Source of the DNA: Kuafuiihalomonas sp050331295
Lineage (GTDB): Bacteria; Myxococcota; Kuafuiibacteriia; Kuafuiibacteriales; Kuafuiibacteriaceae
Assembly: GCA_050331295.1 (NCBI GenBank)
Contig: JBHJGZ010000011.1
Span: 124,001 to 188,000, forward strand
DNA: 64,000 nucleotides
Reading direction: 5' to 3'
Part shown: piece by piece, positions 16,015-24,198 of the stretch
Layout of the letters: every line of letters starts with the position of its first letter
How positions within the stretch are numbered: the stretch's first letter is position 1
Translations under genes and position numbers: made by a program
The notes under the pieces: model-generated
Told to the model about the DNA's origin: nothing
The model's input: the letters and a program-made list of their open reading frames with translations, nothing else
The model's database searches: none

Positions 16015-17657
16015 ATCTTCATGACCCGGGCGCCACTGTAATAGTGAGCCAGAATCTCTTCGAAGGACTGACCGGCTTCAGCTCGACCGATCGCTCCCAT
16101 CTGGCACATCCCAGCGCCATGACCCCAGCCCCCACCGACGAACTCGACCGAGAGCAGATTTCCGTCGGAGTCTCGAACGTGGTTCAGAACGAACATCCCG
16201 CTGTCTAGCCCGAATCGCTTCCGAACCGGCAGCTCCCGCAAGATGACTTTCGTGCCGTCAAGCCCCACCACTCGAAGCCCAGTCACCCGTCCTCCTGAGC
16301 CACGGCCCAAGACCTCGAGTCGCACCACCGGCCCCACCTCGAGATCCGCGGTCGCCCCCGAGAGGGCCTCGGCCTCCATCGTCCGCCGCCATCGATAGCG
16401 ATCGGGCCGAACAAAGCTGGACCGAGATTCGAAGGTGTCTGGCCAGGCCTCGACCCAAGCTCGAATGTTGTCTTCATTCAGGCCGGCCGCGAACGGCCGA
16501 AGCTCCGGGTCCTCGGGACTCCCGTCGATGCGGGCACGCAGGCTCGGATCTGCGGGTTGGTCCCAGACCGCATCGTTGTCTTCTGAATATCCACCACAGG
16601 TGGAGCTGTAGAGGCTCGGAACCAGTTCGACTGCCGGGTCCGACGACGGAATGTCCCGCATCGGCAAGAGGCCCCGGGTGGCCGCAACCGCTTGGTCCGT
16701 GCGCGGAGCCTCGCCGTCCGCCCCTCGGTACACCTGACAGTGTTGGTCTGAGCACAGGTGAAACGGTTCATCGAAGTGGCGCTGACCCAGCTTCGCGAAA
16801 AGTGCGCCTCGAGCCGTGACGGCTTGAGCCTTCAGCGCTTCCAGCGGGGCGGAAGCGAACATCTCGGCGGGGACAAGACCGGACAGGACCCGCTCCGCAC
16901 CCACGGAATTCACCAGGCTCAGGCCTCCGTGGTGGTCAGGAACGACGTAAAAGTCGCCCCGATACACGCCACCGTCCCCCCAAGAAAGGTTGTGGGTTCG
17001 TGCGGTCGTGACGCACACCGGGCCTCGGGCCCGGTAGAGGGTCCGGCCGCCCAGCATGACGTCCACGGTTCCTCTGGGGTGTTCGACACTCTCTACCTGG
17101 ATGGCGGACGACCGGCCCTCCTCCGCGAACAGACGGTCCCGCAAGGCGTCTGCGTCTTCGCGGCGACGAAACCCGCCGACCCAGACCCTAAGATGGCGGG
17201 TGTCGAGGACGTTGCCTCGGAGGGCCATCACCACACCCTTCTCCTGAATCGAGACCCTCAGACCGCGTTTTGCCCAGGCCTTTGCAGACGCCTCCGCGTC
17301 GGGCCGGGCGCCGTAGTCGAAGCGCTCCGCCTGCACCCAGAACCGCCGCGCGCCGGATTCCAAAGCGTTTGGCCGCAGTCGAATCTCCCCTTCGACGAAC
17401 TCGATCTTGGGCAGATTCGCTTCCTCGAAGATGAGACGCAACGGCATGGAGGACGAGACCCTCACGTCGGAGAGACCTCGACCGAGGCCGATGGACACGG
17501 CGGGTTCTCGGTCCTTGAATCGGAGCCTTCCAGCGTAGAGCTCGCTCAGGGACAATGGACGGAAGCGGGGGTAGAGAGGCGCGCCGTACGCCAAGCGTCC
17601 GAAGCTCGTACCCAGGAGAGCGCCGGTAAGCAGATGCCGTCGCGAAAGGACCGCCAT
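16008..17657 (-). CDS. SpoIID/LytB-domain protein with Tat-like signal
   Basis: 549-residue exported protein. The N-terminus SRRHLLTGALLGTSFG resembles a twin-arginine signal. Residues about 190-235 look like a SPOR-type domain (RVWVGGFRRREDADALRDRL). The rest is a SpoIID/LytB domain: EMFASAPLEALKAQAVTARG, then CGGYSEDNDAVW and the C-terminal GGGWGHGAGMCQMGAIGRA, all conserved in peptidoglycan-stripping lytic transglycosylases of the SpoIID family. It probably trims denuded glycan at the septum or cell surface. The ATG at 17657 starts the signal; the frame opens further upstream to 17819 but would run into rpsI. It is the last gene of the rplM-rpsI series, 76 bases after rpsI. Confidence 0.88.
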   Translation of the reverse strand: MAVLSRRHLLTGALLGTSFGRLAYGAPLYPRFRPLSLSELYAGRLRFKDREPAVSIGLGRGLSDVRVSSSMPLRLIFEEANLPKIEFVEGEIRLRPNALESGARRFWVQAERFDYGARPDAEASAKAWAKRGLRVSIQEKGVVMALRGNVLDTRHLRVWVGGFRRREDADALRDRLFAEEGRSSAIQVESVEHPRGTVDVMLGGRTLYRARGPVCVTTARTHNLSWGDGGVYRGDFYVVPDHHGGLSLVNSVGAERVLSGLVPAEMFASAPLEALKAQAVTARGALFAKLGQRHFDEPFHLCSDQHCQVYRGADGEAPRTDQAVAATRGLLPMRDIPSSDPAVELVPSLYSSTCGGYSEDNDAVWDQPADPSLRARIDGSPEDPELRPFAAGLNEDNIRAWVEAWPDTFESRSSFVRPDRYRWRRTMEAEALSGATADLEVGPVVRLEVLGRGSGGRVTGLRVVGLDGTKVILRELPVRKRFGLDSGMFVLNHVRDSDGNLLSVEFVGGGWGHGAGMCQMGAIGRAEAGQSFEEILAHYYSGARVMKIY

Positions 17658-17733
17658 CGAGCGCTCCGTCAGACCGGTCGGCGCCCGTCGAGGGTGGGCC
17701 GATGGCGCCCCGGCCCTCGGGCGAAAACGACCT

Positions 17734-18126
17734 TCAGCGCTTCGAGAACTGGAACCGCTTGCGGGCGCCGGGTCGGCCGTACTTCTTCCGCTCCACCATC
17801 CGAGCATCCCGGGTGACAAAGCCCGCCTTCTTCAAGGCAGATCGGGTGTCGGGGTCGGCTTCGATCAAGGCTCGCGTGATCCCGTGGCGCACGGCACCCG
17901 CCTGTCCAGACAGCCCACCCCCCGTCACGTTGACGTAGATGTTCCACTTCTGGTCCTGCTCCACCAGCTCCAGTGGCTGGCGAAGGATCATGCGCAGCAC
18001 TTCGCGACCGAAGTATTGGTCCACCGGTCGCTTGTTGATGGTGATCTCCCCGTTTCCAGGTCGAAGGTACACTCGGGCGACCGACTCTTTGCGCCGACCG
18101 GTCGCATAAAATTCTTGCTGCGCCAT
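17734..18126 (-). CDS. rpsI: 30S ribosomal protein S9
   Basis: 130-residue ribosomal protein uS9. It shows the conserved YATGRRKESVARV start, the GNGEITINKRPVDQYF segment, GGGLSGQAGAVRHGITRAL, and the basic tail ending in FSKR that reaches the P-site tRNA. Length is standard. It follows rplM by 38 bases, the usual L13-S9 pair. Confidence 0.98.
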   Translation of the reverse strand: MAQQEFYATGRRKESVARVYLRPGNGEITINKRPVDQYFGREVLRMILRQPLELVEQDQKWNIYVNVTGGGLSGQAGAVRHGITRALIEADPDTRSALKKAGFVTRDARMVERKKYGRPGARKRFQFSKR

Positions 18127-18164
18127 GAATCAGGACTTCCTCGGACTCTCCTCAGGGGTGCTCG

Positions 18165-18659
18165 TCAGGTGCGGGCCGTGGTCGCCGGAAGCTCCACCGG
18201 CTCAGGCTTCTGTGCGGCATGGGGATGCTCTGCGCCCCCATAGATCTTGAGCTTCTTCATCATGCGGTTCCCGAGCGAACCCCGGGGAATCATGCCAGCC
18301 ACCGCCAGCTCCACCAGCTTGCTCGGGGTCCGGGCCCGCATCTCGGCCGCGGTGATGCTCTTCATGTTGCCGTAGTAGCCAGTGTGCTTGTTGTGCACGG
18401 TCTTGAAGAGCTTGTCGTTGCCGCGCATCTCCACCTCGCTGGCGTTGATCACCACGACGAAGTCGCCGACATCGTCGTGCGGGGTGAAGGTCGGCTTGTG
18501 TTTGCCGCGAAGCAGCTTGGCCACTTCGGACGCGAGCCGCCCCAGCGAGCGCCCTTTCGCGTCCACCAACAGCCACTTTCGCTCCACGTCTTCGCGCCGA
18601 AAAGAGCGCGTCGGCCGCAGGTTCGTCACCCGCCGCGGAGAGGTTGCTTCTTCGGACAT
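18165..18659 (-). CDS. rplM: 50S ribosomal protein L13
   Basis: 164-residue ribosomal protein uL13. Signature stretches are KWLLVDAKGRSLGRLASEVA, GDFVVVINASEVEMRGNDK, HTGYYGNMKSITAAEM and the GMIPRGSLGNRMMKKLKIY block. It has an N-terminal extension of about 20 residues and a C-terminal tail of about 20 residues beyond the core seen in E. coli. I took the ATG at 18659 as start; the frame runs upstream into plsC shadow. 80 bases separate it from plsC upstream, enough for its own promoter. Confidence 0.97.
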   Translation of the reverse strand: MSEEATSPRRVTNLRPTRSFRREDVERKWLLVDAKGRSLGRLASEVAKLLRGKHKPTFTPHDDVGDFVVVINASEVEMRGNDKLFKTVHNKHTGYYGNMKSITAAEMRARTPSKLVELAVAGMIPRGSLGNRMMKKLKIYGGAEHPHAAQKPEPVELPATTART

Positions 18660-18739
18660 GGGCTGGGGGTGATACGGTCTGGATTCGAGGCTGTCAAGAC
18701 AACTGCGCCCCAGCTCGGGCCGACCAGGATGGAGCTGGA

Positions 18740-19492
18740 CTACGGCACGGAGCGAAGGCGTGCGGCGGCCGCCTCTTCCGGCTCGCCGGACGACGACGCC
18801 GAAAGTTCGGCCAGCGCTCCGGCTACCTTCTCCGTGAGCCACACCCGGTCCTCCGCCTTGCGATTGGACAGATGGGCGGTCGGGATGGGTTGGCCGATGT
18901 GCAGGGTGATCCTGCCGGGCCGAACCTTCCACCCCCGTGGGGGAAGCACGGCCGCGGAGCCTCGAACGCCCACCGGCAGCACGGGTACTTGTGCCTCGAG
19001 CGCCAAGTGAAACGGCCCTTTCTTGAGGGGGCCCAACATCCCATCCGGCGTTCGGGTTCCTTCAGGGAAGAGGAGCACGCTTCGCCCACCTCGCACGATC
19101 TCCCCCGCCCGCTTGAGGCTCTCCACCGCCCGGATGCGGTCCCGACGGTCCACCATCACCGCCGCACCCGCCACCAATACCCAGCCAAACACGGGAATGA
19201 ACCCGAGCTCCCGTTTGGCGACCGGACACATATCGAGGTCCAAGTTTCCAAAGAGGGCCAACACGTCGAAGTGACTGCTGTGGTTCGACATGACGACGAA
19301 GGAGCGATGACCCTTCAAATGCTCACTGCCCTCCACGTCGACGCGAACCCCGCACAGATAGAGCGTGACGCGCCCCCAAAGGGACGCCACCTGGGACAAG
19401 CGCCGTCCTCCGAAGGGAAGCGCCAAGAAGCTCACGAACGAGAAGAAGATCGTGCTCGTTACCAACACCAATCCGCGCACGATGGGTCCCAT
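18740..19492 (-). CDS. plsC: 1-acyl-sn-glycerol-3-phosphate acyltransferase
   Basis: 250-residue inner-membrane acyltransferase that converts lysophosphatidic acid to phosphatidic acid. It has an N-terminal hydrophobic segment (about 5-28), the catalytic HX4D motif (His71-Asp76 in NHSSHFD), the FPEGTRTPDG substrate motif near residue 145, and VPVLPVGVRGSAAV. The C-terminal 20 residues are Ala/Glu-rich. The ATG at 19492 lies 3 bases after the truA stop, so the two are coupled. Its product, phosphatidic acid, is the substrate of the CdsA encoded upstream on the same strand. Confidence 0.93.
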   Translation of the reverse strand: MGPIVRGLVLVTSTIFFSFVSFLALPFGGRRLSQVASLWGRVTLYLCGVRVDVEGSEHLKGHRSFVVMSNHSSHFDVLALFGNLDLDMCPVAKRELGFIPVFGWVLVAGAAVMVDRRDRIRAVESLKRAGEIVRGGRSVLLFPEGTRTPDGMLGPLKKGPFHLALEAQVPVLPVGVRGSAAVLPPRGWKVRPGRITLHIGQPIPTAHLSNRKAEDRVWLTEKVAGALAELSASSSGEPEEAAAARLRSVP

Positions 19493-19495
19493 GGG

Positions 19496-20281
19496 CTACT
19501 CCCCCCAATGCTCATCATCCCGGGGCCGCGGGGGCAATCGTTCGTCGTATACCACCTCGTCCAGAAACAAGCCTTGCGGAGGCGCCGTGACGCCGGCGGA
19601 GGCGCGGTCTCGAGCGCGCAAAACCGACTCGAGCTCAGGTGGGCGTCGCTCGAGTCCGACTTCGGCCAGCGTACCCGCCATGATCCGAACCATGTTCCGT
19701 ACGAAGGCATTGCCGACCACCTCGAGGTGTACCCGCCTCTGGCAACCGACACGAACGCTGAGGTCGTACATGGACCGGACCGCGTGCCGCGCTACGCAGC
19801 CCGTCGCCCGAAACGACTCGAAATCGTGGGTCCCCTTCAGCTGCTGGGCGGCCGCGTGCATGCGCTCGGCGTCGAGCGCTCCGCGCACGTGCCATACGCG
19901 ATGCCGTTCGAGCGCCGGCGGGCTGAATCCGGTCCAATAGCAGTAGGTGTAGCGCTTGCCCCGTGCGTTACGCTTGGGGTTCCAGCCCGGCTCGGCCTCC
20001 TCCACCCGCCACACCACGACGTCGTCGGGTAAGTAGCGGTTGAGCCCGCGTTCGAAGCTGAGGGCGCTGATGGAACTGTCGGTGTCGAAGGCCGCCACCT
20101 GTCCACGCGCGTGTACCCCAGCGTCGGTCCGACTTGCACCCCGGACCGACACGACGGTTCGCGTCATGGCCTGAACCCCATCCTCCAGGGCCCGCTGCAC
20201 CGTCCGAACCCCAGCCTGAGTCTGCCACCCCGAGAACTGGGTGCCGTCGTATTCGATGAACAGGCGCAGGGTTCGGTTCAC
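19496..20281 (-). CDS. truA: tRNA pseudouridine(38-40) synthase
   Basis: 261-residue TruA. It shows the N-terminal EYDGTQFSGWQTQ, the catalytic aspartate at residue 53 in GASRTDAGVHARGQV, and the C-terminal GNAFVRNMVRIMAGTLAEVG. It modifies positions 38-40 of tRNA anticodon arms. The GTG start overlaps the stop of the upstream CFI-box gene by 4 bases (GTGA), and its own stop is 3 bases from plsC. A usg-truA pairing is known from E. coli; here the Usg-like gene lies one gene further upstream. Confidence 0.96.
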   Translation of the reverse strand: MNRTLRLFIEYDGTQFSGWQTQAGVRTVQRALEDGVQAMTRTVVSVRGASRTDAGVHARGQVAAFDTDSSISALSFERGLNRYLPDDVVVWRVEEAEPGWNPKRNARGKRYTYCYWTGFSPPALERHRVWHVRGALDAERMHAAAQQLKGTHDFESFRATGCVARHAVRSMYDLSVRVGCQRRVHLEVVGNAFVRNMVRIMAGTLAEVGLERRPPELESVLRARDRASAGVTAPPQGLFLDEVVYDERLPPRPRDDEHWGE

Positions 20282-22290
20282 AGTTCGATGAACAATCCTG
20301 CATTGAAGGTCACATCAGAAAAGTCGAATCCGGCTCCTCCGAAGTCATCGATGTTGCTCGCCACCAGCTCGGCAAAAATATAGGTGCCGCGTACCCGCGT
20401 GGCATTGAAAAGGTCCCGAGTGGCGTTGCGGTCGATTCCGTTCAATAGAATGGAGAGGCCGACCGTACCGGTCAAGCCGATGACACTGCCTCGACCGATG
20501 GCATCGTCCCCTTCATCGCTGGGTGTCCCGTTCTCCGCCCGGGAAATGTCTCCCGAGCCATCGGTGGTCCACCAAAAATACGACGCGAAGCCGCCCCGAA
20601 CGTAGGGCGCCAGGGGCACCGGCGTTCGGTCCACGATGAAATCGGCCCGGTAGAAGAGCTGCGCGGTGACCGGAAGGATGTTGAGGGCGGTGTTGTCGTT
20701 GCTCGCGGTCCCATCCTCGAACAGGCCGGAGCCCGAATACCGGGTGAATGACACAGAGCCGTAGAGCCCGGCCGATCCAAAGCCTCGGAAGAGTTGGAGT
20801 TCCGTGCCGAAGGAGGCCAGAGCCGTGGACAACCCTCCCCCCGAGTCATCACCGAAGATCTCTTGAAACGCGGGGTCGTCGGCCAACGCGGGCCGGTACG
20901 GTCCGCCCTTGAATTCGAATCCCAGCCCGATGGGTAGACTTGGTTCGGGTCGGGTCGGGGCAGCGGTCCGGCCTCGGGTGATCTGCTGAGCCCACGCCTC
21001 CGAACCGAGGCCGTTCGAAGCCAGGAACACCAGCACACCCCAGCCAAGCCTCCGCCGAAACCATCGGATCGACGCGAGTCCAACCATCGCCAGAAGTGCT
21101 CCCAAGGGGACCAGCACCGCGCTCCCTGCAAAGATGGCCACACCGAGCAGCATGAATCGCACGGTCCTCTTGGCCCATGGATGCTGGTCCAGTTCCTCCG
21201 TCCAGGCGGGACCCAGTCGATAGTAGGCTCGGATCAAGCCGGTCCCCAAAAGACTCCGATTCAGCACGGCATCTCGGAATCCGCGCAGCACCCGGACCAC
21301 GGGGTGCGCGTAGGAGCCGTAGGCGGCGGTGGCGATGAAGCAAAAACCGCCGGTCTCCTCACCACCCTGTTCATTGAACAGCTCGAAGAAGTCCGTCACC
21401 GGCACCGGAGTCTCCACGAAGATGGGCGAGAAACCGCCCTGGTTCTCCAGGCTGTCTTCAGCGCGAACCGCCAACAAGGTTGCTACGCCGTTGGTGAGGT
21501 CCTCCACCGGTATCTCGTCCACCGTTCCACTGAAGCCCTCATCCAGGAAGACCGGGTTGTCCCCGCATACGTCGACGAAGGCGTCCAGCGATCGGTCGTC
21601 TTCGTCGAGGGCATTGAAAGCGTCGATGTCCCCCTGGCCCACGGTGGCCGTGTCGGTCTTGCAGAAGGCGACATCCAGGAAGTTTTGCTCTCGGGTGTCG
21701 ATCAGCCCGTCCTCGGTGACCGACATCTCCACCACCAGACGGTTCTCGCCCGGCGAGACGAACGCCACCTCCGGAGGCGGGGGAGGGATCGTGTCGATGG
21801 TGAAGACGTACGAGGCCGTGGCCGCCCGGGGCGGCTCCGCCGTGGGTTCACCGCTCGGAAAGACGCGGATCACGATGGAGCGCTCCAGGTCGTTCACCAA
21901 AATGATACCGGTCTCCGGGTCGATGTCACCGATGGTCACACCCTCTGGAGCGGCCACGATCTGGGAGGGTCGGATCTCGATGAAGGTCCGTTGGCCGCTG
22001 ATGGATGTATCGCGATTCTCCCCAAAAGACTGGGTCTCATCCAGCAGCACCAGGGGTTGGCTCGGATTGGCCTCGGTGCGGGCCGAATCGTAGGTTACCT
22101 CATAAAGAAAACCCGAACCATGCGTACCGGTCCATGCCAGCTCGATGGGCGCGTCGTTGTCGCCGACCAGGTCGTTCAGACCCACCAGCCGAGCTTCTGG
22201 TCGCAGCACCGTATTGAGCGTGAGGGAGGGATTGCCGGTCTGGAACTGACCCAAGGTCAGACCGACGCCGATGAGGAACCATCCGCTCAT
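20278..22290 (-). CDS. CFI-box protein with C-terminal beta-barrel-like domain
   Basis: 670 residues. An N-terminal hydrophobic stretch (about 3-15) is followed by an extracytoplasmic region with beta-sandwich character and a PPPPP linker (about 30-300). A CFI-box motif, GFCFIATAAYGS, lies at about 316-326, followed by HPVVRVLRGFRD as in CFI-box sorting domains. A membrane segment follows at about 379-407. Then comes RRRLGWGVLVFLASNGLGS ending EAWAQQ (about 412-436), which looks like a second signal peptide. The last 220 residues alternate like an outer-membrane beta-barrel and end in FIEL. CFI boxes are normally C-terminal, so the extra part is unusual. It is coupled to truA by a GTGA overlap. 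Confidence 0.75.
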   Translation of the reverse strand: MSGWFLIGVGLTLGQFQTGNPSLTLNTVLRPEARLVGLNDLVGDNDAPIELAWTGTHGSGFLYEVTYDSARTEANPSQPLVLLDETQSFGENRDTSISGQRTFIEIRPSQIVAAPEGVTIGDIDPETGIILVNDLERSIVIRVFPSGEPTAEPPRAATASYVFTIDTIPPPPPEVAFVSPGENRLVVEMSVTEDGLIDTREQNFLDVAFCKTDTATVGQGDIDAFNALDEDDRSLDAFVDVCGDNPVFLDEGFSGTVDEIPVEDLTNGVATLLAVRAEDSLENQGGFSPIFVETPVPVTDFFELFNEQGGEETGGFCFIATAAYGSYAHPVVRVLRGFRDAVLNRSLLGTGLIRAYYRLGPAWTEELDQHPWAKRTVRFMLLGVAIFAGSAVLVPLGALLAMVGLASIRWFRRRLGWGVLVFLASNGLGSEAWAQQITRGRTAAPTRPEPSLPIGLGFEFKGGPYRPALADDPAFQEIFGDDSGGGLSTALASFGTELQLFRGFGSAGLYGSVSFTRYSGSGLFEDGTASNDNTALNILPVTAQLFYRADFIVDRTPVPLAPYVRGGFASYFWWTTDGSGDISRAENGTPSDEGDDAIGRGSVIGLTGTVGLSILLNGIDRNATRDLFNATRVRGTYIFAELVASNIDDFGGAGFDFSDVTFNAGLFIEL

Positions 22291-22408
22291 GGAGTCCGTC
22301 TTCGCCGCAAGAATCGTTCCCGCACAAGAGAAAGCATGGACCGTGGACGAAGCCGGCCTCTATGCCAAGAAGTCGCGACTTCAGGGTCACACGCGTCAAT
22401 CTGACGAG

Positions 22409-23245
22409 TCAGACCAGGCCTTCGAGGAGCTCCAGGACCTGGAGCGCGCTTCCGCGCCGGAGTCGATCGTAAACGCCGACCAGGCGCACCCTCTCCCCGT
22501 CCACCTGAACTTGGCCCACCAGCACATCGTCCCGATCGACGCCATCCCGACTGGCGAGCCCACCGGGCCTGAGACGAAGGGTGCGGCCTTCCGAAAGAAG
22601 CGCCTCCACCTCGTTTCGGGTCGGCATTGCCTCCTCGACCTCCAGCTCCAACACCATGAGTTCCCCAGAGAACGTGGGCACCTGAAGCCGCGTGACCTGC
22701 CACGGGAATCGGGTGGTCCCGTGCAGCCGGTCGGTCCAGGCGTCCGACCCCTCCGACTCGGGCGCGCTCACGTTGAAGGCCAGAAGCGCCTCGACGGGCG
22801 AGTCCGGGGCATCACGCATCGTGAAGACCGCACGGGTCTGCTCGGTGAGTGCGTCCAGACCTGCCTGGTCGAATCGAGCGGCCGATTCCAATATGACCGC
22901 GCTCCCGCGCCGGGGTCGAAGGGCACGCAACGCGTCGACGACCAAGGTCAGGGGCCCGATGGCGCCGGGCCAAACCTCGGCGGCGGGTGTGAGGCCCACG
23001 CCGTCGATGACGCGGCGGCCATCCGGCGGTCGCGCGAGAAGGGCACGTCCCACCGGGTGGTCGAAGCACACCACGAACGCGTCCGCCGCTTCCAACAGAG
23101 ACGGCTCCAGCAACACGAACCCGGCCTCGAGCTGTTCCGGCGTCGTGGCGCACAACCATTCGATGGGCAAGGCACGATCGCCGGCACACCTCACGATGGA
23201 CTTGGCCACCGCCGCATGCGCGCCGACCAGGGCAACGCAGACCAC
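22409..23245 (-). CDS. Usg-like, degenerate aspartate-semialdehyde dehydrogenase relative
   Basis: 278-residue protein of the ASADH fold, closest in appearance to Usg. The C-terminal half is recognisable: LLAFNVSAPESEG, TRLQVPTFSGELM and VGVYDRLRRGSALQVLELL. The enzyme hallmarks are missing. The NADP-binding GATGAVG is replaced by GAHAAVA, and there is no NCST catalytic-cysteine motif. It is also shorter than true ASADH. It is therefore probably not an active dehydrogenase. I chose the GTG at 23245, 5 bases after the DUF465 stop. In E. coli, usg sits beside truA; here one gene separates them. Confidence 0.72.
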   Translation of the reverse strand: MVCVALVGAHAAVAKSIVRCAGDRALPIEWLCATTPEQLEAGFVLLEPSLLEAADAFVVCFDHPVGRALLARPPDGRRVIDGVGLTPAAEVWPGAIGPLTLVVDALRALRPRRGSAVILESAARFDQAGLDALTEQTRAVFTMRDAPDSPVEALLAFNVSAPESEGSDAWTDRLHGTTRFPWQVTRLQVPTFSGELMVLELEVEEAMPTRNEVEALLSEGRTLRLRPGGLASRDGVDRDDVLVGQVQVDGERVRLVGVYDRLRRGSALQVLELLEGLV

Positions 23246-23250
23246 GCGGC

Positions 23251-23448
23251 CTAGATACCGGCGACCCCGAGTCGAAGCATCTGATCTTTTTTGACCAGCT
23301 TGAGTTTCTGAAGCCTCTTCCGTTCGACCTGCTCGGCGGGACTCAGGTAAACGCACCGATCCAAGCTCTGGATGCGCTCATCCAATCGTTGATGTTCTCG
23401 GCGAAGGCGCTCCACCATGACTCGAGGGTCCTGAGATGCTTTCGACAT
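23251..23448 (-). CDS. DUF465 (YdcH-like) small protein
   Basis: 65-residue small, charged helical-hairpin protein. The pattern LRREHQRLDERIQSLD and then LSPAEQVERKRLQKLKLVKK matches DUF465/YdcH proteins, whose function is poorly known. The ATG at 23448 is decided by a good ribosome binding site, AGGAG with 5 bases spacing; the frame extends 20 codons upstream with no comparable site. It lies 66 bases downstream of tsaB and 5 bases upstream of the Usg-like gene. Confidence 0.82.
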   Translation of the reverse strand: MSKASQDPRVMVERLRREHQRLDERIQSLDRCVYLSPAEQVERKRLQKLKLVKKDQMLRLGVAGI

Positions 23449-23514
23449 ACACGCTCCTAATTTTGGGTTGACGTCTGGAAGCCCTGTCACGCTAGGGAAT
23501 CCCGTCACCGTGCG

Positions 23515-24198
23515 TCAACGTGTCGACTGCGGAGAATCGCTGGGCTGTCCCGCATTTTGGGCAGCATCGAGGGCTTCCTCGACCTCGGTCCGCAGATAAT
23601 ACCGGGGTTCTACTAGTGCCGCCTCCAAGCCTTCCCCTCGGGCAACGGCCTGAACGCAGAGGTCGCGGAACGTCCTGACATCAGGTCTCGGGAGCTCGAG
23701 GTATCTCGGAGAGAGGTCGAGGGTTTGGACCGGGTCCCCCACCCATCCCTCGGCTTCCTCGAGGAAGCGCAATCGAGCCTCGGCCATGGGATACGCCGCC
23801 TCCGGCATTTCGGATGCCGCCGTCTCCGGTTCGACCCGGTCGAAGACCGCCGCAAACACGCGGGATCGCCGCGCATCGAGGCACACGCCTACCCGGTTGA
23901 CGTCGGGATGCGCGGCGAACGCCGACGCCGCCCACAAGCGGAGCGAGCTCACGGCAACCACCGGTGCCGGATACACGAAGGCCAGTCCCTTCAAGAGAGA
24001 CAGCCCGACCCGAAGCCCGGTGAACGAGCCCGGGCCCACGCTGAATCCATAGGCGTCCAGGCGATGGAAGTCGATCTGGAGCTCCGCCAGCTTGGGTGCC
24101 AGACCGCCGCGGTCCGCAGTCACCGTGCGCCAGTCATCACCGGTTCCCCATCCGGCCTGCGGATGAGACGTGGAGCTCTCGATGAGCAACAGGTTCAA
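23515..24198 (-). CDS. tsaB: tRNA threonylcarbamoyladenosine biosynthesis protein TsaB
   Basis: 227-residue TsaB (YeaZ), the non-catalytic partner of TsaD in forming t6A at position 37 of ANN-decoding tRNAs. It begins MNLLLIESST and carries the family signature GFSVGPGSFTGLRVGLSLLKGLA. The actin-like ATPase fold is shortened at the C-terminus as usual. The start codon is TTG, overlapping the rseP stop by 4 bases (TTGA), a clear translational coupling. tsaD, tsaC and tsaE are not in the window. Confidence 0.93.
   Translation of the reverse strand: MNLLLIESSTSHPQAGWGTGDDWRTVTADRGGLAPKLAELQIDFHRLDAYGFSVGPGSFTGLRVGLSLLKGLAFVYPAPVVAVSSLRLWAASAFAAHPDVNRVGVCLDARRSRVFAAVFDRVEPETAASEMPEAAYPMAEARLRFLEEAEGWVGDPVQTLDLSPRYLELPRPDVRTFRDLCVQAVARGEGLEAALVEPRYYLRTEVEEALDAAQNAGQPSDSPQSTR

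Noticed and set aside
21181..22404. 407-codon open frame on the plus strand opposite the CFI-box gene
   Set aside because: Antisense shadow without recognisable domains; the minus-strand frame has the CFI motif, membrane segments and GTGA coupling to truA.
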